Part shown: positions 1 through 9,137 of the stretch, piece after piece
Layout of the letters: every line of letters begins with the position of its first letter
How positions within the stretch are numbered: the stretch's first letter is position 1
From: Acidobacteriota bacterium
Lineage (GTDB): Bacteria > Acidobacteriota > Blastocatellia > RBC074
Assembly (NCBI GenBank): GCA_018268995.1
Contig: JAFDVL010000053.1
Span: 1-64,000, forward strand
Direction: 5' to 3'
DNA length: 64,000 bases
Notes under the pieces: generated by a model
The model's input: only the letters and a program-made list of their open reading frames with translations
Told to the model about the DNA's origin: nothing
The model's database searches: none
Program-made: the position numbers and the translations under genes

Positions 1-63
1 CGGGGCTAATCTCTCAACGTCCCTCCGGGACTCCATTCGGAAATTCTTTTTCTTACAAACCAT

Positions 64-498
64 ATGAAGCACCTAATTCTTACGTCCCTCTTTGTTTTCG
101 CCTTCGCCTGCACAGCCTTTGCACAGGGCAATAAAGTCGAAGCGGAAATCATCAAACTTGAACAGCAATGGGTTGACGCGCTGGTTAAGGCAGACGCCGC
201 AGCGCTGGAAACGCTGTACTCTGACAGCTTGACCTATACGCATTCCAGCGGTGCAACGGATACGAAAGCTATCTACATCGCCAATCTGAAAGCAGGCAAA
301 ACCAAATATGAATCTCTAATCCGCGAAGAGGTAAAGGTTCGTGTTTATGGCAACACCGCGCTGCACACCAGCAAGACCAACATCAAGCTCATCAGCAATG
401 GGCAACCGCAAGCCTTCGCCGTCAAAATGCTGCACGTGTACGTGAAAGAAGGAAAGAACTGGCGGATGGTCGCGCATCAAACCACTCGCTTACCTTAG
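64..498 (+). CDS. Secreted DUF4440/SnoaL-like (NTF2 fold) protein
   Basis: 144 residues. A signal peptide of about 20 residues ends at a likely AFA-Q cleavage site, so the mature protein is probably periplasmic. The rest fits the DUF4440/SnoaL-like NTF2 fold: an N-terminal helix with LEQQWVDALVKADAAAL, then LYSDSLTYTHSSGATDTKAIY, and a C-terminal strand ending GKNWRMVAHQTTRLP, typical of the family. Members are small cone-shaped proteins that bind ligands or act as atypical isomerases; the substrate here cannot be told. The start follows a purine-poor leader at the window edge, so promoter and upstream partner are unknown. A short inverted repeat separates it from the lactate permease gene. 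Confidence 0.8.
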   Translation: MKHLILTSLFVFAFACTAFAQGNKVEAEIIKLEQQWVDALVKADAAALETLYSDSLTYTHSSGATDTKAIYIANLKAGKTKYESLIREEVKVRVYGNTALHTSKTNIKLISNGQPQAFAVKMLHVYVKEGKNWRMVAHQTTRLP

Positions 499-502
499 TC
501 AA

Positions 503-572
503 CAGGGAGCAGTGAATAGTTCACAGCCAAGAATCTGAATCTGCGGCGAACTGTTCACTGTTCACTGTAATC
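503..572. repeat. Heptamer-type inverted repeat before the lactate permease gene
   Basis: The arm at about 510-526 (AGTGAATAGTTCACAG) is imperfectly complementary to the arm at 551-568, made of repeated GTTCACT units. The two arms enclose about 25 bases. This is the first of a set of short elements in the window whose arms are degenerate 7-base tandem units. Confidence 0.6.
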
Positions 573-586
573 TGCTAACTACAACT

Positions 587-2206
587 ATGACCTGGCCCCA
601 AATTTACGATCCGCTCGGAAACTGGATTCTCTCCACACTTGTCGCTTCAATCCCTGTACTGACGCTGTTTTTCGTGTTGGTTGTGCTGAAAGCGCGCGTC
701 TGGGTATCGGCTTTGTGCGGAATGCTGGCGGCAGTGCTGTTGGCAATGTTCGTCTTCAAAATGCCCTTGCCATTGGTAGCCGGAGCTGCCGGACACGGCT
801 TTATTTTCGGGATGTTGCGCATTGCGTGGGTGATTATTGCCTCAATTTTCCTCTACAACATTGCAGTGCAAACCGGACAATTTCAGGTGATGAAAGATTC
901 CATTGCCGGATTGTCGGGTGACAAACGATTGCAACTGGTACTCATTGCCTTTTGCTTCGGCGCATTTCTGGAAGGCACAGGCGGCGGTGGCGCGCCGGTC
1001 GCAATTGCGGGCGCGTTCCTGATTGGTCTTGGCTTTCAGCCGTTTCAAGCGGCAGTGCTTTGCTTAGTTGCCAACACGGCTCCTGTTGCCTGGGGCGGCG
1101 TGGGCAATCCGATTCGCACGTTAGCGGGCGTCACAGGTCTGCCGGAATTTCAGTTCAGCGCAATGACCGGAAGGATTCTGCCGATCATGTCGTTCATCCT
1201 GCCGCTCTGGCTGGTGCGCAGCATGGTCGGCTGGAAAGAAACCTTGCAGGTGTGGCCCGCGTTGTTTATGAGCGGTTTGTCCTTTGCGGCGATGCAATTT
1301 TACTGGTCGAACTTTCAGGAGTCAGGCTTAGTAGACATTGTCGCCGCCATCTTTTCGTTGCTGGTGATGGTCGCATTTTTGAAGTTCTGGAAACCAAGCG
1401 AAGTCATTCCCGTCAGCGAAAACCTGCCCGAACGACACCATCATCACACCGTCGGCGAAGTCCTGAAAGGATGGTCACCGTTCATCATCGCTTCGATTTT
1501 GATCTTCGTCACGGGCTTGCCAGCGGTGCAAAAATATCTAACCTTCGATGCGCTGAAAACGCCGATGCCTGCGCTGCATAATGCCGTCCTGAAGATGCCG
1601 CCAGTTGCCCCAAAACCAACCCCGGAAGATGCCACCGTCAACTTGAACATTCTGAACTTGCCCGGCACGGCTGTTTTTCTGGGAGGCTTCATCGCCGCGT
1701 TGCTGGCTGGAATGCCGCTTAGCAAAACGTTTCGCATTTTTGGCCGCACATTCGTTGAAATGATTCCGTCACTGGCGGCGATCAGTTTTATGGTGGGGCT
1801 GGCATACGTGACGCGCTATTCGGGAATGGATACGGTACTGGGATTAAGTATGACCGGGACAGGCAAACTGTACCCATTCTTCGGCACAATGCTCGGGTGG
1901 CTCGGCGTGGCCTTGACTGGCACAGATGCAGGATCGAATGCTTTGTTTGGGAACCTGCAAAAAGTCACCGCAGAACAATTGAATCTCAGCCCGATTTTAA
2001 TGGGTGCAGCCAATTCCGCAGGCGGCGTCATGGGCAAGATGATTGATGCGCAATCCATCGTCGTTTCCAGCGCGGCCACACAACAACACGGCAACGAAGC
2101 CGCTATTTTCAAAGCGGTGTTCTGGCACAGTTTAGTGCTGGCTTCGCTGGTTGGACTGATTGTGATGTTTTATGCCTATGTCGTTCCGTGGCTGATTCCA
2201 GGCTAA
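587..2206 (+). CDS. lldP: L-lactate permease family transporter
   Basis: 539 residues, very hydrophobic, with a dozen or more predicted membrane helices, the usual size for the LctP/LldP family (L-lactate and glycolate uptake with protons). Family-typical stretches are visible: EGTGGGGAPVAIAGAFLIGLG around residue 129, NTAPVAWGGVGNPI around 163, and near the C-terminus LTGTDAGSNALFGNLQ and ANSAGGVMGKMIDAQSI. It sits in the inner membrane. A His-rich cytoplasmic loop (ERHHHHT, about residue 283) is odd but short. The gene appears monocistronic, bordered by inverted repeats on both sides. Assignment to the family is firm; lactate rather than glycolate as substrate is inferred. Confidence 0.92.
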   Translation: MTWPQIYDPLGNWILSTLVASIPVLTLFFVLVVLKARVWVSALCGMLAAVLLAMFVFKMPLPLVAGAAGHGFIFGMLRIAWVIIASIFLYNIAVQTGQFQVMKDSIAGLSGDKRLQLVLIAFCFGAFLEGTGGGGAPVAIAGAFLIGLGFQPFQAAVLCLVANTAPVAWGGVGNPIRTLAGVTGLPEFQFSAMTGRILPIMSFILPLWLVRSMVGWKETLQVWPALFMSGLSFAAMQFYWSNFQESGLVDIVAAIFSLLVMVAFLKFWKPSEVIPVSENLPERHHHHTVGEVLKGWSPFIIASILIFVTGLPAVQKYLTFDALKTPMPALHNAVLKMPPVAPKPTPEDATVNLNILNLPGTAVFLGGFIAALLAGMPLSKTFRIFGRTFVEMIPSLAAISFMVGLAYVTRYSGMDTVLGLSMTGTGKLYPFFGTMLGWLGVALTGTDAGSNALFGNLQKVTAEQLNLSPILMGAANSAGGVMGKMIDAQSIVVSSAATQQHGNEAAIFKAVFWHSLVLASLVGLIVMFYAYVVPWLIPG

Positions 2207-2212
2207 ACGTAA

Positions 2213-2305
2213 CGCAAACATCTTGTTTGCGCCTGTGAATGACACTTCGATTGATGGACTTCCTTGTTGTTTTGCAGGCGCTGCAAACAAGATGTTTGCA
2301 GTACA
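2213..2305. repeat. CAAACATCTTGTTTG palindromic element, copy 1
   Basis: The left arm (about 2213-2235, GCAAACATCTTGTTTGCGCC) is complementary to the right arm (about 2275-2305, core GCAAACAAGATGTTTGC). The same core arms recur at 15568-15637 with a different spacer, so this is a dispersed repeat family. It lies just after the lldP stop and overlaps the leader of the next gene. Confidence 0.85.
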
Positions 2306-2328
2306 TCTTTTCCAAAATTTCATCTTTT

Positions 2329-4557
2329 ATGGCGACCACTGCCCCCGCTCCCAATCGGTTGTCAAAACTTTTCGCCGTCACAATTTTTCTCGGCTCCGGC
2401 TTGCTGTTTCTGGTGCAGCCCATGATTGCCAAGGCGATTCTGCCGTTGGCGGGCGGAACGCCTGCGGTCTGGAACACCTGCGTCTTCTTTTTCCAGGGCA
2501 CGCTGCTGCTCGGCTATGCGTACGGCTATTTCGTTACCATGCGGCTCAAACACACGCACCAAACGTTGGCGCACCCGATTTTACTGCTCACAGGCGTTGC
2601 AGCCTGTTTGTTGCTGTTCGCAAATGTTGCGCCGCCCGCACCGGGACAAGCGAATTATGCGTGGTGGGTGTTGAAGTATTTGACCATCACAGTCGGTTGG
2701 ATCGTGCTGTTGCTTTCAGCCAACGGCATCCTGCTGCAACGCTGGTTTGCAACCACAACGAACGATCCGTATTACCTCTACTCCGCCAGCAATGCCGGAA
2801 GCTTTGTCGCCTTGCTGGCCTATCCGTTTTTGCTCGAACCCTATTTGAATCTCACACAGCAAAAACGCATTTGGGTTGGCCTGTTTGTTGTGTTCGTCCT
2901 CGCGGTTGCCGCCTGCGCCTGGGCAACGAGGAAGGTAAAGTATGAAGCCGAAGGGGTGAAGGATGAAAGCTCACAGGATGAATCTTCGTCCCTCGCCCCT
3001 CATCGCTCCTCCCTTCCACGACCTCGCAAATTACGCTGGCTGTTCCTTGCGTTTGTGCCGTCCAGTCTGATGCTTGGCGTCACGACGTACATCACGACGG
3101 ACATTGCACCGACGCCGCTGTTTTGGATCATTCCGCTTTCACTCTACTTGCTCGCCTTCACGCTGGCGTTTGCGCGCAAACAACTGGTTTCGACTTTCGG
3201 ATTAGCACGGTGGCTGCCAGGGGCGGCAATTTTGCTGACGCTGATCTATGCGGCAAAAGCAACGGAACCCGCGTGGTTATTGGTGCTTGTGCATTTGGTG
3301 TTCTTTGCGCTGGCGGCGTTGTTGTGTCATCAACTGCTGGCCGAAGATCGCCCATCGGTCGAACACCTGCCGGAGTTTTATGTCTGGATTGCATTTGGCG
3401 GATTGCTCGGCGGCCTTTTCAATGCCCTGCTTGCGCCTGTCATTTTTAATGCGTTGACCGAATATCCGCTGACGATTGTGCTGACCTGTTTGGTGCTGCC
3501 AATGAACAGCGAACTCTGGAGCGACACACGCGAACAGGGACGCGCGATGGTATTTGCAATCGGCATCGGCATTGCGGTTGCGGCGCTGTCGTGGTTCGCA
3601 TCAGGCTTGCAAATCGGGATGATGGAACGAGTCGCGTTAGTCTTTGCCGCGCCGCTGATCTTCATCAATCACGTGATGACAGCAAACGCGCTTCGATTGA
3701 CGTTTGCGCTTGGAGCAGTGTTGATTGGCAGTATTTTCTTCACGCCGGACATTGCGAAAACTCTAATTGCCGAGCGCAACTATTTTGGCGCGCTGACCGT
3801 GACGCTGGATCGCAACCGCAACGCCCGCAGCTTGTACCTGGGCACCACGATTCACGGCACACAAAACCTGACGCTGGGCAAACAATGCGAACCGCTGTCG
3901 TACTTTCATCCGAGCGGCCCCGTCGGCCAAATCTTTGAAGCGTACAATGCCAAGCCAGCCACGCCGAACGTCGCCGTCATCGGCCTTGGCACAGGCGCGA
4001 TGGCTTCGTATGCCAGGAAAGGCCAACGCTGGACGATGTACGAAATCAACCCGCTGGTCATCAAACTTGCGCGCGACACTGGGCATTTCACCTACCTGCA
4101 TTTGTGCGCCAACGGCGACGTAGACATCATCGAAGGCGACGCGCGGCACACCCTCACACAAGCCGCAAATGAACAGTTTGGCCTGATCCTGATGGACGCC
4201 TTCAACTCTGACGCCATCCCCGTGCATTTGCTAACGCAGGAAGCGCTCGACCTGTACCTATCCAAGCTGGCCAAAGGCGGAATGCTCGCCTTTCAGATTT
4301 CCAATCGGCATCTGGATTTGCATCCCCTACTGGCAAATCTGGCAAAGACGCGCAACCTGATTTGCGTCGGCTTTGACGACCGCGATGAAAACCTGAGCAT
4401 CGGCAAAGAAGCTTCGACCTGGGTCGTGATGGCGCGCTCGCGGGAAGATTTGGGATTGTTGGGAACGAAATCGAACTGGCAAGTTGTGCCTGAAAATGCG
4501 CGGGTGAAGGTGTGGCGCGATGATTACTCAAATTTACTGCAAGTGCTGCGATGGTGA
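2329..4557 (+). CDS. Membrane-fused spermidine-synthase-like methyltransferase-fold protein
   Basis: 742 residues from the chosen ATG. The N-terminal two thirds is a polytopic membrane region beginning LFAVTIFLGSGLLFLVQPMIAKAILPLAGGTP, the signature of the fused MFS/spermidine synthase family. The C-terminal third (after about residue 540) is a Rossmann spermidine-synthase-like domain with VAVIGLGTGAMASYA, MYEINPLVI and IIEGDARHTL followed by FGLILMDAFNSDAIPVHLLT. Such proteins are widespread but their substrate is unproven; polyamine synthesis is not assured. An upstream in-frame start at 2239 is rejected because those 30 codons lie in the palindromic repeat. A hydrophilic loop near residue 205-235 is encoded by an inserted heptamer repeat. 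Confidence 0.85.
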   Translation: MATTAPAPNRLSKLFAVTIFLGSGLLFLVQPMIAKAILPLAGGTPAVWNTCVFFFQGTLLLGYAYGYFVTMRLKHTHQTLAHPILLLTGVAACLLLFANVAPPAPGQANYAWWVLKYLTITVGWIVLLLSANGILLQRWFATTTNDPYYLYSASNAGSFVALLAYPFLLEPYLNLTQQKRIWVGLFVVFVLAVAACAWATRKVKYEAEGVKDESSQDESSSLAPHRSSLPRPRKLRWLFLAFVPSSLMLGVTTYITTDIAPTPLFWIIPLSLYLLAFTLAFARKQLVSTFGLARWLPGAAILLTLIYAAKATEPAWLLVLVHLVFFALAALLCHQLLAEDRPSVEHLPEFYVWIAFGGLLGGLFNALLAPVIFNALTEYPLTIVLTCLVLPMNSELWSDTREQGRAMVFAIGIGIAVAALSWFASGLQIGMMERVALVFAAPLIFINHVMTANALRLTFALGAVLIGSIFFTPDIAKTLIAERNYFGALTVTLDRNRNARSLYLGTTIHGTQNLTLGKQCEPLSYFHPSGPVGQIFEAYNAKPATPNVAVIGLGTGAMASYARKGQRWTMYEINPLVIKLARDTGHFTYLHLCANGDVDIIEGDARHTLTQAANEQFGLILMDAFNSDAIPVHLLTQEALDLYLSKLAKGGMLAFQISNRHLDLHPLLANLAKTRNLICVGFDDRDENLSIGKEASTWVVMARSREDLGLLGTKSNWQVVPENARVKVWRDDYSNLLQVLRW
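2929..3020. repeat. Heptamer inverted repeat inserted in frame in a membrane protein gene
   Basis: Degenerate 7-base units on the left (such as AGGGGTG, AAGGATG, AAAGCTC) are complementary to units on the right (CCCTCGC, CCCTCAT, CGCTCCT, CCCTTCC). The array is read through without a stop and encodes a polar stretch (EAEGVKDESSQDESSSLAPH) between two membrane segments. Confidence 0.7.
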
Positions 4558-4977
4558 TCGGCGACCAAGTCTGAGTCAGCCAAGCCCTCGGCTTAGTTGG
4601 CAACGCCACTGAATCGCACCTGCGCTTTCAGCTCAGCAACGCCAATTCACTGCTCGGCTCCGAAGGCTTGTCCTAGGTGTTCGCGTCGTTCGAGGTGCAA
4701 GGCAAAGGCGGCGATTAGAAGGCGGTGTCATCGAGAAGCGCGCGATGGAAATCCCGATGCAAAATGCGGTGGCGCGATTTCCGGGCGGGCGGTAAAGATG
4801 ATGTCAGAAAAAGAATGTAAGCGTTCTGGGCAACGCCCTACTAGTGAAGGTTAGACAGGTCAGTGCGATTCGCTATGTAAGGGGAATAGTATATCGGTTG
4901 CGGACTATATACTCTATCAGTATGGTCGATGCAGAAACTACGAAAACAGGAAAAAGCAAAGTCAGCAGCAGAAAGTA
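4558..4977. other. Non-coding stretch, possibly decayed coding DNA
   Basis: No convincing gene. A plus-strand frame from about 4596 reads protein-like for some 25 codons (GNATESHLRFQLSNANSLL) and then hits stops, which suggests a remnant of a lost gene that I cannot name. From about 4870 the base composition becomes visibly more AT-rich, continuing into the TIR gene. Confidence 0.35.
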
Positions 4978-6027
4978 TTACGTCTTCCTAAGCACATCCT
5001 GAGTAGTCTGATTGGCTTCTGCCTGTGATATTTCTCCTATATGTGCGGCCTTCTGTGCATCTGCCGCGGGACCAAGTGCGTGGGCACTTTGTCCAGGTGT
5101 CAAGCCTTGGGATGCGGCTCTCTCTGCTTGGGCATTTAGAGACGAATTCACTGCCAGGGAAAAGTCAACTAGGGCATCGTTAAAAGCATCCGACTTTTTC
5201 AGTCTCTCAAATAATTGAAAATTGATTTTCCAAAGAATCTCATCACCTTGAACCATCTTTTCAAGTCCGAAAATCACCTGTCGGAGACCGTCTCGATTGT
5301 TGAGTATGAAACGAACTTTGAGGGCCGTGATCATCCGGTTGGGAGCAGAATTAACCAGCGGACTAGGGGTGGAATTAGTTATTTTATTGTGTCCTTCGCT
5401 GATTGGCGGCTCTACCTTAACCGTATTTATTGATGCGACGATTTTGTCTATGCTTTTGTCAAAGCTGGAGTCGCGAATATCCATTGCCAAAGACTCCCGT
5501 AGCTTTTTCAGAATCTCTCCCAAATCAGTGCGCAGCTTGTAAAGCCGCGATTTCTGGCTGTTGAGATCATTCGTATCTATCTTAGCAGCATTGTATTCTG
5601 GAATTAGCTGATCAATTTCATTTATCTTTGCATCTATCTGTTTGGTTGCTTTTATTCGAAAGTCGGCTTTGAAGAAATCCTCATCAATGTAGCAGGCGAT
5701 GAATTTCTTCTCGCATTGAAACTTCTCGCTATAGAAGGTCGTGACACTTTCCAACGCAACCCACGCAGAAAGTAAGCTGCGGTTCGATACAATAGTAATG
5801 GTTGCATCAGTTTCCCGGATTGAATCCTCGATAAATCCTTGAATGTCTTCTCCTGGCTCCATCACTGCTTTATCAATTCGTACAACAATACCATTTTTCT
5901 CAAGAGCGGCCTTCAACTTGTCAGCTACCTCACTATCACCATGGTTATAGGAAATAAAAACTGTCTTGGCATCCATAAACTGAGTAAAGCCCCTATCCTC
6001 GGAGAGGTACTGAGACAGTAGGGGCAT
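4978..6027 (-). CDS. TIR-domain protein, probable NADase-type immune effector
   Basis: 349 residues. The N-terminal TIR domain spans about 20-125: KTVFISYNHGDSEVADKLKAAL, IDKAVMEPGEDI, and SNRSLLSAWVALES with W89 and the putative catalytic Glu93 in the W-x3-E arrangement of NAD-cleaving bacterial TIRs. A coiled region (about 125-200) follows, then a C-terminal part (about 230-349) I do not recognise that could be an effector-associated or sensing domain. Met18 (5976) is a plausible alternative start; neither start has a clear Shine-Dalgarno. The gene is AT-richer than its neighbours, stands alone, and has a broken Fic gene beside it, consistent with a horizontally acquired defence locus. The antiphage role is inferred from the family. 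Confidence 0.75.
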   Translation of the reverse strand: MPLLSQYLSEDRGFTQFMDAKTVFISYNHGDSEVADKLKAALEKNGIVVRIDKAVMEPGEDIQGFIEDSIRETDATITIVSNRSLLSAWVALESVTTFYSEKFQCEKKFIACYIDEDFFKADFRIKATKQIDAKINEIDQLIPEYNAAKIDTNDLNSQKSRLYKLRTDLGEILKKLRESLAMDIRDSSFDKSIDKIVASINTVKVEPPISEGHNKITNSTPSPLVNSAPNRMITALKVRFILNNRDGLRQVIFGLEKMVQGDEILWKINFQLFERLKKSDAFNDALVDFSLAVNSSLNAQAERAASQGLTPGQSAHALGPAADAQKAAHIGEISQAEANQTTQDVLRKT

Positions 6028-6239
6028 TATTAATGCGATTACGTGGATTCACCGAATGTGGGCGCGGTCAGTGGCGACAGGATTTGTGATGGAATAACTT
6101 GGCTAACCTCACGGATCATCAATACAAGCCAACAAATACTCTATCACCTGCGCCTACTCATTCTTCACCACTTACTTTACCTATGTCAACTCTCACAATC
6201 GTCCTTTCAGCATATTCCGATTTACTTCCATCAATCGCT
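6028..6239. other. Intergenic AT-rich spacer of the TIR/Fic island
   Basis: About 210 bases between the TIR start and the Fic remnant. I see no gene, no terminator and no clear repeat; it is presumably deletion scar or promoter DNA for the TIR gene. Confidence 0.4.
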
Positions 6240-6401
6240 CTAATTACTCGTAACACCACGCCATCGAAGAGTGGCTGAACGCAGTGTTAAGCTGACTGCG
6301 GGCAGCTTAATTCGGCATTTGAATTCGTCTAATTCGGCAATCAGCCGCAACATCTCGTGCGACAACTGCAAGCCGGGAATAAGTGATTGTTTTTTTGCCA
6401 T
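6240..6401 (-). pseudogene. Truncated Fic-family protein N-terminus
   Basis: An ATG at 6399-6401 opens a 53-codon frame starting MAKKQSLIPG followed by HEMLRLIAELDEFKCR. The LRLIAELDEFK stretch resembles the N-terminal region of Fic/DOC adenylyltransferases (usually continuing GRW). After residue 30 similarity is lost and the frame stops at 6240-6242, so the Fic core with HPFxxGN is missing. I read it as the leftover of a deletion next to the TIR gene. No clear ribosome site. Confidence 0.55.
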
Positions 6402-6555
6402 AGCCGCAAATATACCCGATTTTACCCGATTCCGCAGGAGGTGAATTGAGGGGCACTATGCATGCGGCGTCTTGCCTGCAAAGGGCTGTACCTCTATGAT
6501 GTCGGCTCGTTGTTGGATAGTCTTTTTTCCCAATCACAATTTTTCGGAGGTCAAC

Positions 6556-7827
6556 ATGTCGAAACGACTTTTGTCATTCTTGCTCATTCTTGCCCTGTCT
6601 CATACGCTGGTGCTGGCACAGGCGAAACCAGCTCCGGCTCCGCAAACTGTAATGGCGGTGGATGCGGGGCGGTTGGCGCGGTTGGATGGGGTGTTGCAGG
6701 AGTATGTGGATAAAAACCAACTGGCGGGGATCGTGGCGTTGGTATTGCAGGACGGAAAGCCTGTTTATGAACGCGCGTTTGGTTGGGCGGATAAAGAGTC
6801 GGGGCGCAAGATGACGACTGATACGATCTTTCGTATTGCTTCGCAGACGAAGGCGCTGACGAGCACCGCGATTTTGATTTTGATGGAGGAAGGCAAGCTC
6901 AGCGTGGATGATCCGGTGTGGCGCTTTATTCCGACGTTTCGGGAGACCAAAGTTGCCGTCAAAAAGGACGGTGTCGTTGAGATGGTTCCCGCCAAACGCG
7001 CGATCACGATTCGGGATTTACTGACACATACGGCGGGCATTTCGTACGGCACTTCGTCCGAAGTGGCGGCGTTGTACGAAGCCAAAGGGCTTGGCCCGGC
7101 TGCCGGATTTGGTTGGTACACGGCGGACAAGGATGAACCTGTCGGCGTGACGATGGAACGGCTCGGCACGCTGCCGATAGTGGCGCAACCGGGCGAAGCG
7201 TATGTCTATGGCTACAACACAGACATTCTTGGCGCGGTGGTCGAGAAGGCTTCGGGGATGCCGCTGGATCAATTCATTCGTGAACGCATCACGCAACCGC
7301 TGGGGATGAAGGATACACAGTTCTTTCTGCCTCCGGCGGAAAAGAGCCGATTGGCGACCGTGTACAGCAGCAAAGACGGTCAGGCAGTGCGTGCGCCCGA
7401 AGGTTCCAAAGGGCAAGGGCACTATGTGGACGGGCCGCGCAAGAGCTTTGCGGGAGGCGCAGGGCTGCTCTCAACGGCGAAGGATTACGCGCGGTTTCTG
7501 GAAATGACGCGCCAGGGCGGGACGCTCGATGGCGTGAGAGTCTTATCGCCGCGTACGGTGATGCTGATGCGAACGAATCAATCAGGAACACTACATTCGC
7601 AAACGGGTTTGGGATTTGGATTTGGCTTCCAGACGACGGATCGGTATGGCGCAAATGGGATGGATGGTGTTGGCGCGTATGGCTGGGGCGGTGCGTATGG
7701 AACCAACTATCGCGTTGACCCTGAATCGCGGTTAACGCTGGTGCTGATGATTCAGCAGATGCCAAACAGCACGGACATTCAACGCAAATTCTCGACGCTG
7801 GTCTATCAATCGCTCATCAATAAATAG
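6556..7827 (+). CDS. Secreted serine hydrolase, beta-lactamase/PBP class C fold
   Basis: 423 residues. The start at 6556 is chosen because GGAGGT lies just upstream and it begins a clean signal peptide (MSKRLLSFLLILALSHTLVLAQ); a longer frame from 6472 is rejected. Catalytic motifs: S-x-x-K in FRIASQTKAL, the Tyr motif in YVYGYNTDILG, and a late WGGAYGTNY loop in place of the usual KTG region. THTAGISYG is also typical. Family members are esterases, D-aminopeptidases or transesterases rather than true beta-lactamases. Acts outside the cytoplasm; substrate unknown. Monocistronic, ending in a repeat region shared with the convergent sialidase-like gene. Confidence 0.9.
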   Translation: MSKRLLSFLLILALSHTLVLAQAKPAPAPQTVMAVDAGRLARLDGVLQEYVDKNQLAGIVALVLQDGKPVYERAFGWADKESGRKMTTDTIFRIASQTKALTSTAILILMEEGKLSVDDPVWRFIPTFRETKVAVKKDGVVEMVPAKRAITIRDLLTHTAGISYGTSSEVAALYEAKGLGPAAGFGWYTADKDEPVGVTMERLGTLPIVAQPGEAYVYGYNTDILGAVVEKASGMPLDQFIRERITQPLGMKDTQFFLPPAEKSRLATVYSSKDGQAVRAPEGSKGQGHYVDGPRKSFAGGAGLLSTAKDYARFLEMTRQGGTLDGVRVLSPRTVMLMRTNQSGTLHSQTGLGFGFGFQTTDRYGANGMDGVGAYGWGGAYGTNYRVDPESRLTLVLMIQQMPNSTDIQRKFSTLVYQSLINK

Positions 7828-7849
7828 GATCAGGCATAAGACATTCTTT

Positions 7850-7986
7850 TCACCGCCAAGACGCAAAGGAGCAAAGGGACAAAGTTGCTCCGTTATGGCT
7901 TGGCGTCTCTGCGGTGCATTTGCGTAAAAAGCGCCCGCTATTGGTAGTTTCTGTACAAGATTCAATGGCGTTGCGCCTTTGCGTCC
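7850..7986. repeat. Heptamer-type inverted repeat between convergent genes
   Basis: The left arm 7850-7884 (CACCGCCAAGACGCAAAGGA and following 7-base units) is complementary to 7898-7926 (CTTGGCGTCTCTGCGGTGCA). A third related piece at 7967-7986 forms the C-terminal codons of the sialidase-like gene, giving the tail LDAKAQRH, so the element appears to have extended the reading frame. Confidence 0.65.
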
Positions 7987-9137
7987 AGTTCCTTCAGCTT
8001 CAATCGTACGCTCACGACATAGGGCAATTCGCCTTCGATCCAATGTCCGTAGGTTGTTGTCACAAACGTGCCGTCGCGCAAGACCTCAACGCCGGGATAG
8101 GCGCAGTCAGCGTTCCAGCCGCTCGCGTTTTTGTGATTCTGCATCAGGCGCACACGGTACTGACCTTCACGATTGTTGACGATGTCCTCGTACTTGCCAA
8201 CCCAAGCGACCCAATCGCCGTTCGTTTTGCTTTCCAGTGTGGTGTCGCGGAAGGAAATAAACAGGCGGCCATCAGGCGCATATTTCCCTGTATGACGGTC
8301 GCCGGTTAAAGCGCCGGGCAATTCGCGCGGAGCGCTCCACGTCTGGCATTCGTCGTTCGTGAACATCACGTGTGAATTGCGCACGCGGCGATTTTCACGC
8401 AGCAGCATCGTGATTTGTTTGCCATCGGGCGAACGAATCAGCCCCGGTTCGCACAGGTGAATCTGATCGGATTTGAAAATCTCCTGCGGTTCCGACCACG
8501 TCAATCCGCCATCGCGTGAAAACGTCTGGTACATCGTCATAAAAGGCGTCCGCTTGCCTTCCTTGCGAAAGAAGCGTCCGTCGTCGTGAAAGAGCGCGAC
8601 GTAATCGCCGTTCTTCAATCGCTCGACCGCCCCCATCGCGACGATGCCGCCATAGTCGCCAATGGGTTTCAGCTCGCTCCACGTTTTGCCATCGTCTTCA
8701 CTAATCGAAGAACGAATCGGATAGAGGCCGGAAAAGACGATGAGCCGTTTCTTTCCCTTCTTGTCAATCACGCGATGAATCGTCGGCGTTTCCAGCGAAG
8801 TTTCCCAACTCTTCGGCGTCGGCAAGCGTTCCGACCACGTTTTGCCGCCATCGGTGCTGCGTTTCATTTGAATCGCGCCTTTGCCGTGACCTTTCGGATA
8901 GACAGTAATGATCGTCTTGTCATCTTCCAGCAACACGGTCGTTGGATGACCAAGATACTGCCCCGGTTCACGATCCACGATGACTTGGCGCTGCTTTTCA
9001 TCGGCAAGATCAAGCAGCGGAATGGAATAGCCACGTGCAGGCTGGGGAGTTTGTGAATGGCCGACAGTCATCGTTGCAGAACAGATAACAGCTACGAGAA
9101 CCATTCCAGAAATTGATTTTTTCATGGACGCAGACAT
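7962..9137 (-). CDS. Secreted BNR-repeat exo-sialidase-like protein
   Basis: 391 residues from the ATG at 9137, chosen because GAGAGGAAAG lies just upstream and a signal peptide follows (MKKSISGMVLVAVICSATMT). Asp-box (BNR) motifs S-x-D-x-G-x-T-W are visible as STDGGKTWS, SEDDGKTWS and SRDGGLTWS, giving a six-bladed beta-propeller. Many such proteins are sialidases or unsaturated-glycan or sulfoglycan hydrolases; an arginine triad could not be confirmed by eye, so glycosidase activity is only likely. Together with the related gene at 10162 it suggests scavenging of host or plant glycans. The C-terminus runs into a repeat. Confidence 0.82.
   Translation of the reverse strand: MSASMKKSISGMVLVAVICSATMTVGHSQTPQPARGYSIPLLDLADEKQRQVIVDREPGQYLGHPTTVLLEDDKTIITVYPKGHGKGAIQMKRSTDGGKTWSERLPTPKSWETSLETPTIHRVIDKKGKKRLIVFSGLYPIRSSISEDDGKTWSELKPIGDYGGIVAMGAVERLKNGDYVALFHDDGRFFRKEGKRTPFMTMYQTFSRDGGLTWSEPQEIFKSDQIHLCEPGLIRSPDGKQITMLLRENRRVRNSHVMFTNDECQTWSAPRELPGALTGDRHTGKYAPDGRLFISFRDTTLESKTNGDWVAWVGKYEDIVNNREGQYRVRLMQNHKNASGWNADCAYPGVEVLRDGTFVTTTYGHWIEGELPYVVSVRLKLKELDAKAQRH

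Noticed and set aside
2239..2328. N-terminal extension of the spermidine-synthase-like protein
   Set aside because: The 30 codons lie in the palindromic repeat; the Met at 2329 begins the conserved family N-terminus.
4597..4854. 85-codon plus-strand frame as a gene
   Set aside because: Arg/Cys/Lys-rich and unlike a protein; a different frame there looks like decayed coding DNA with stops.
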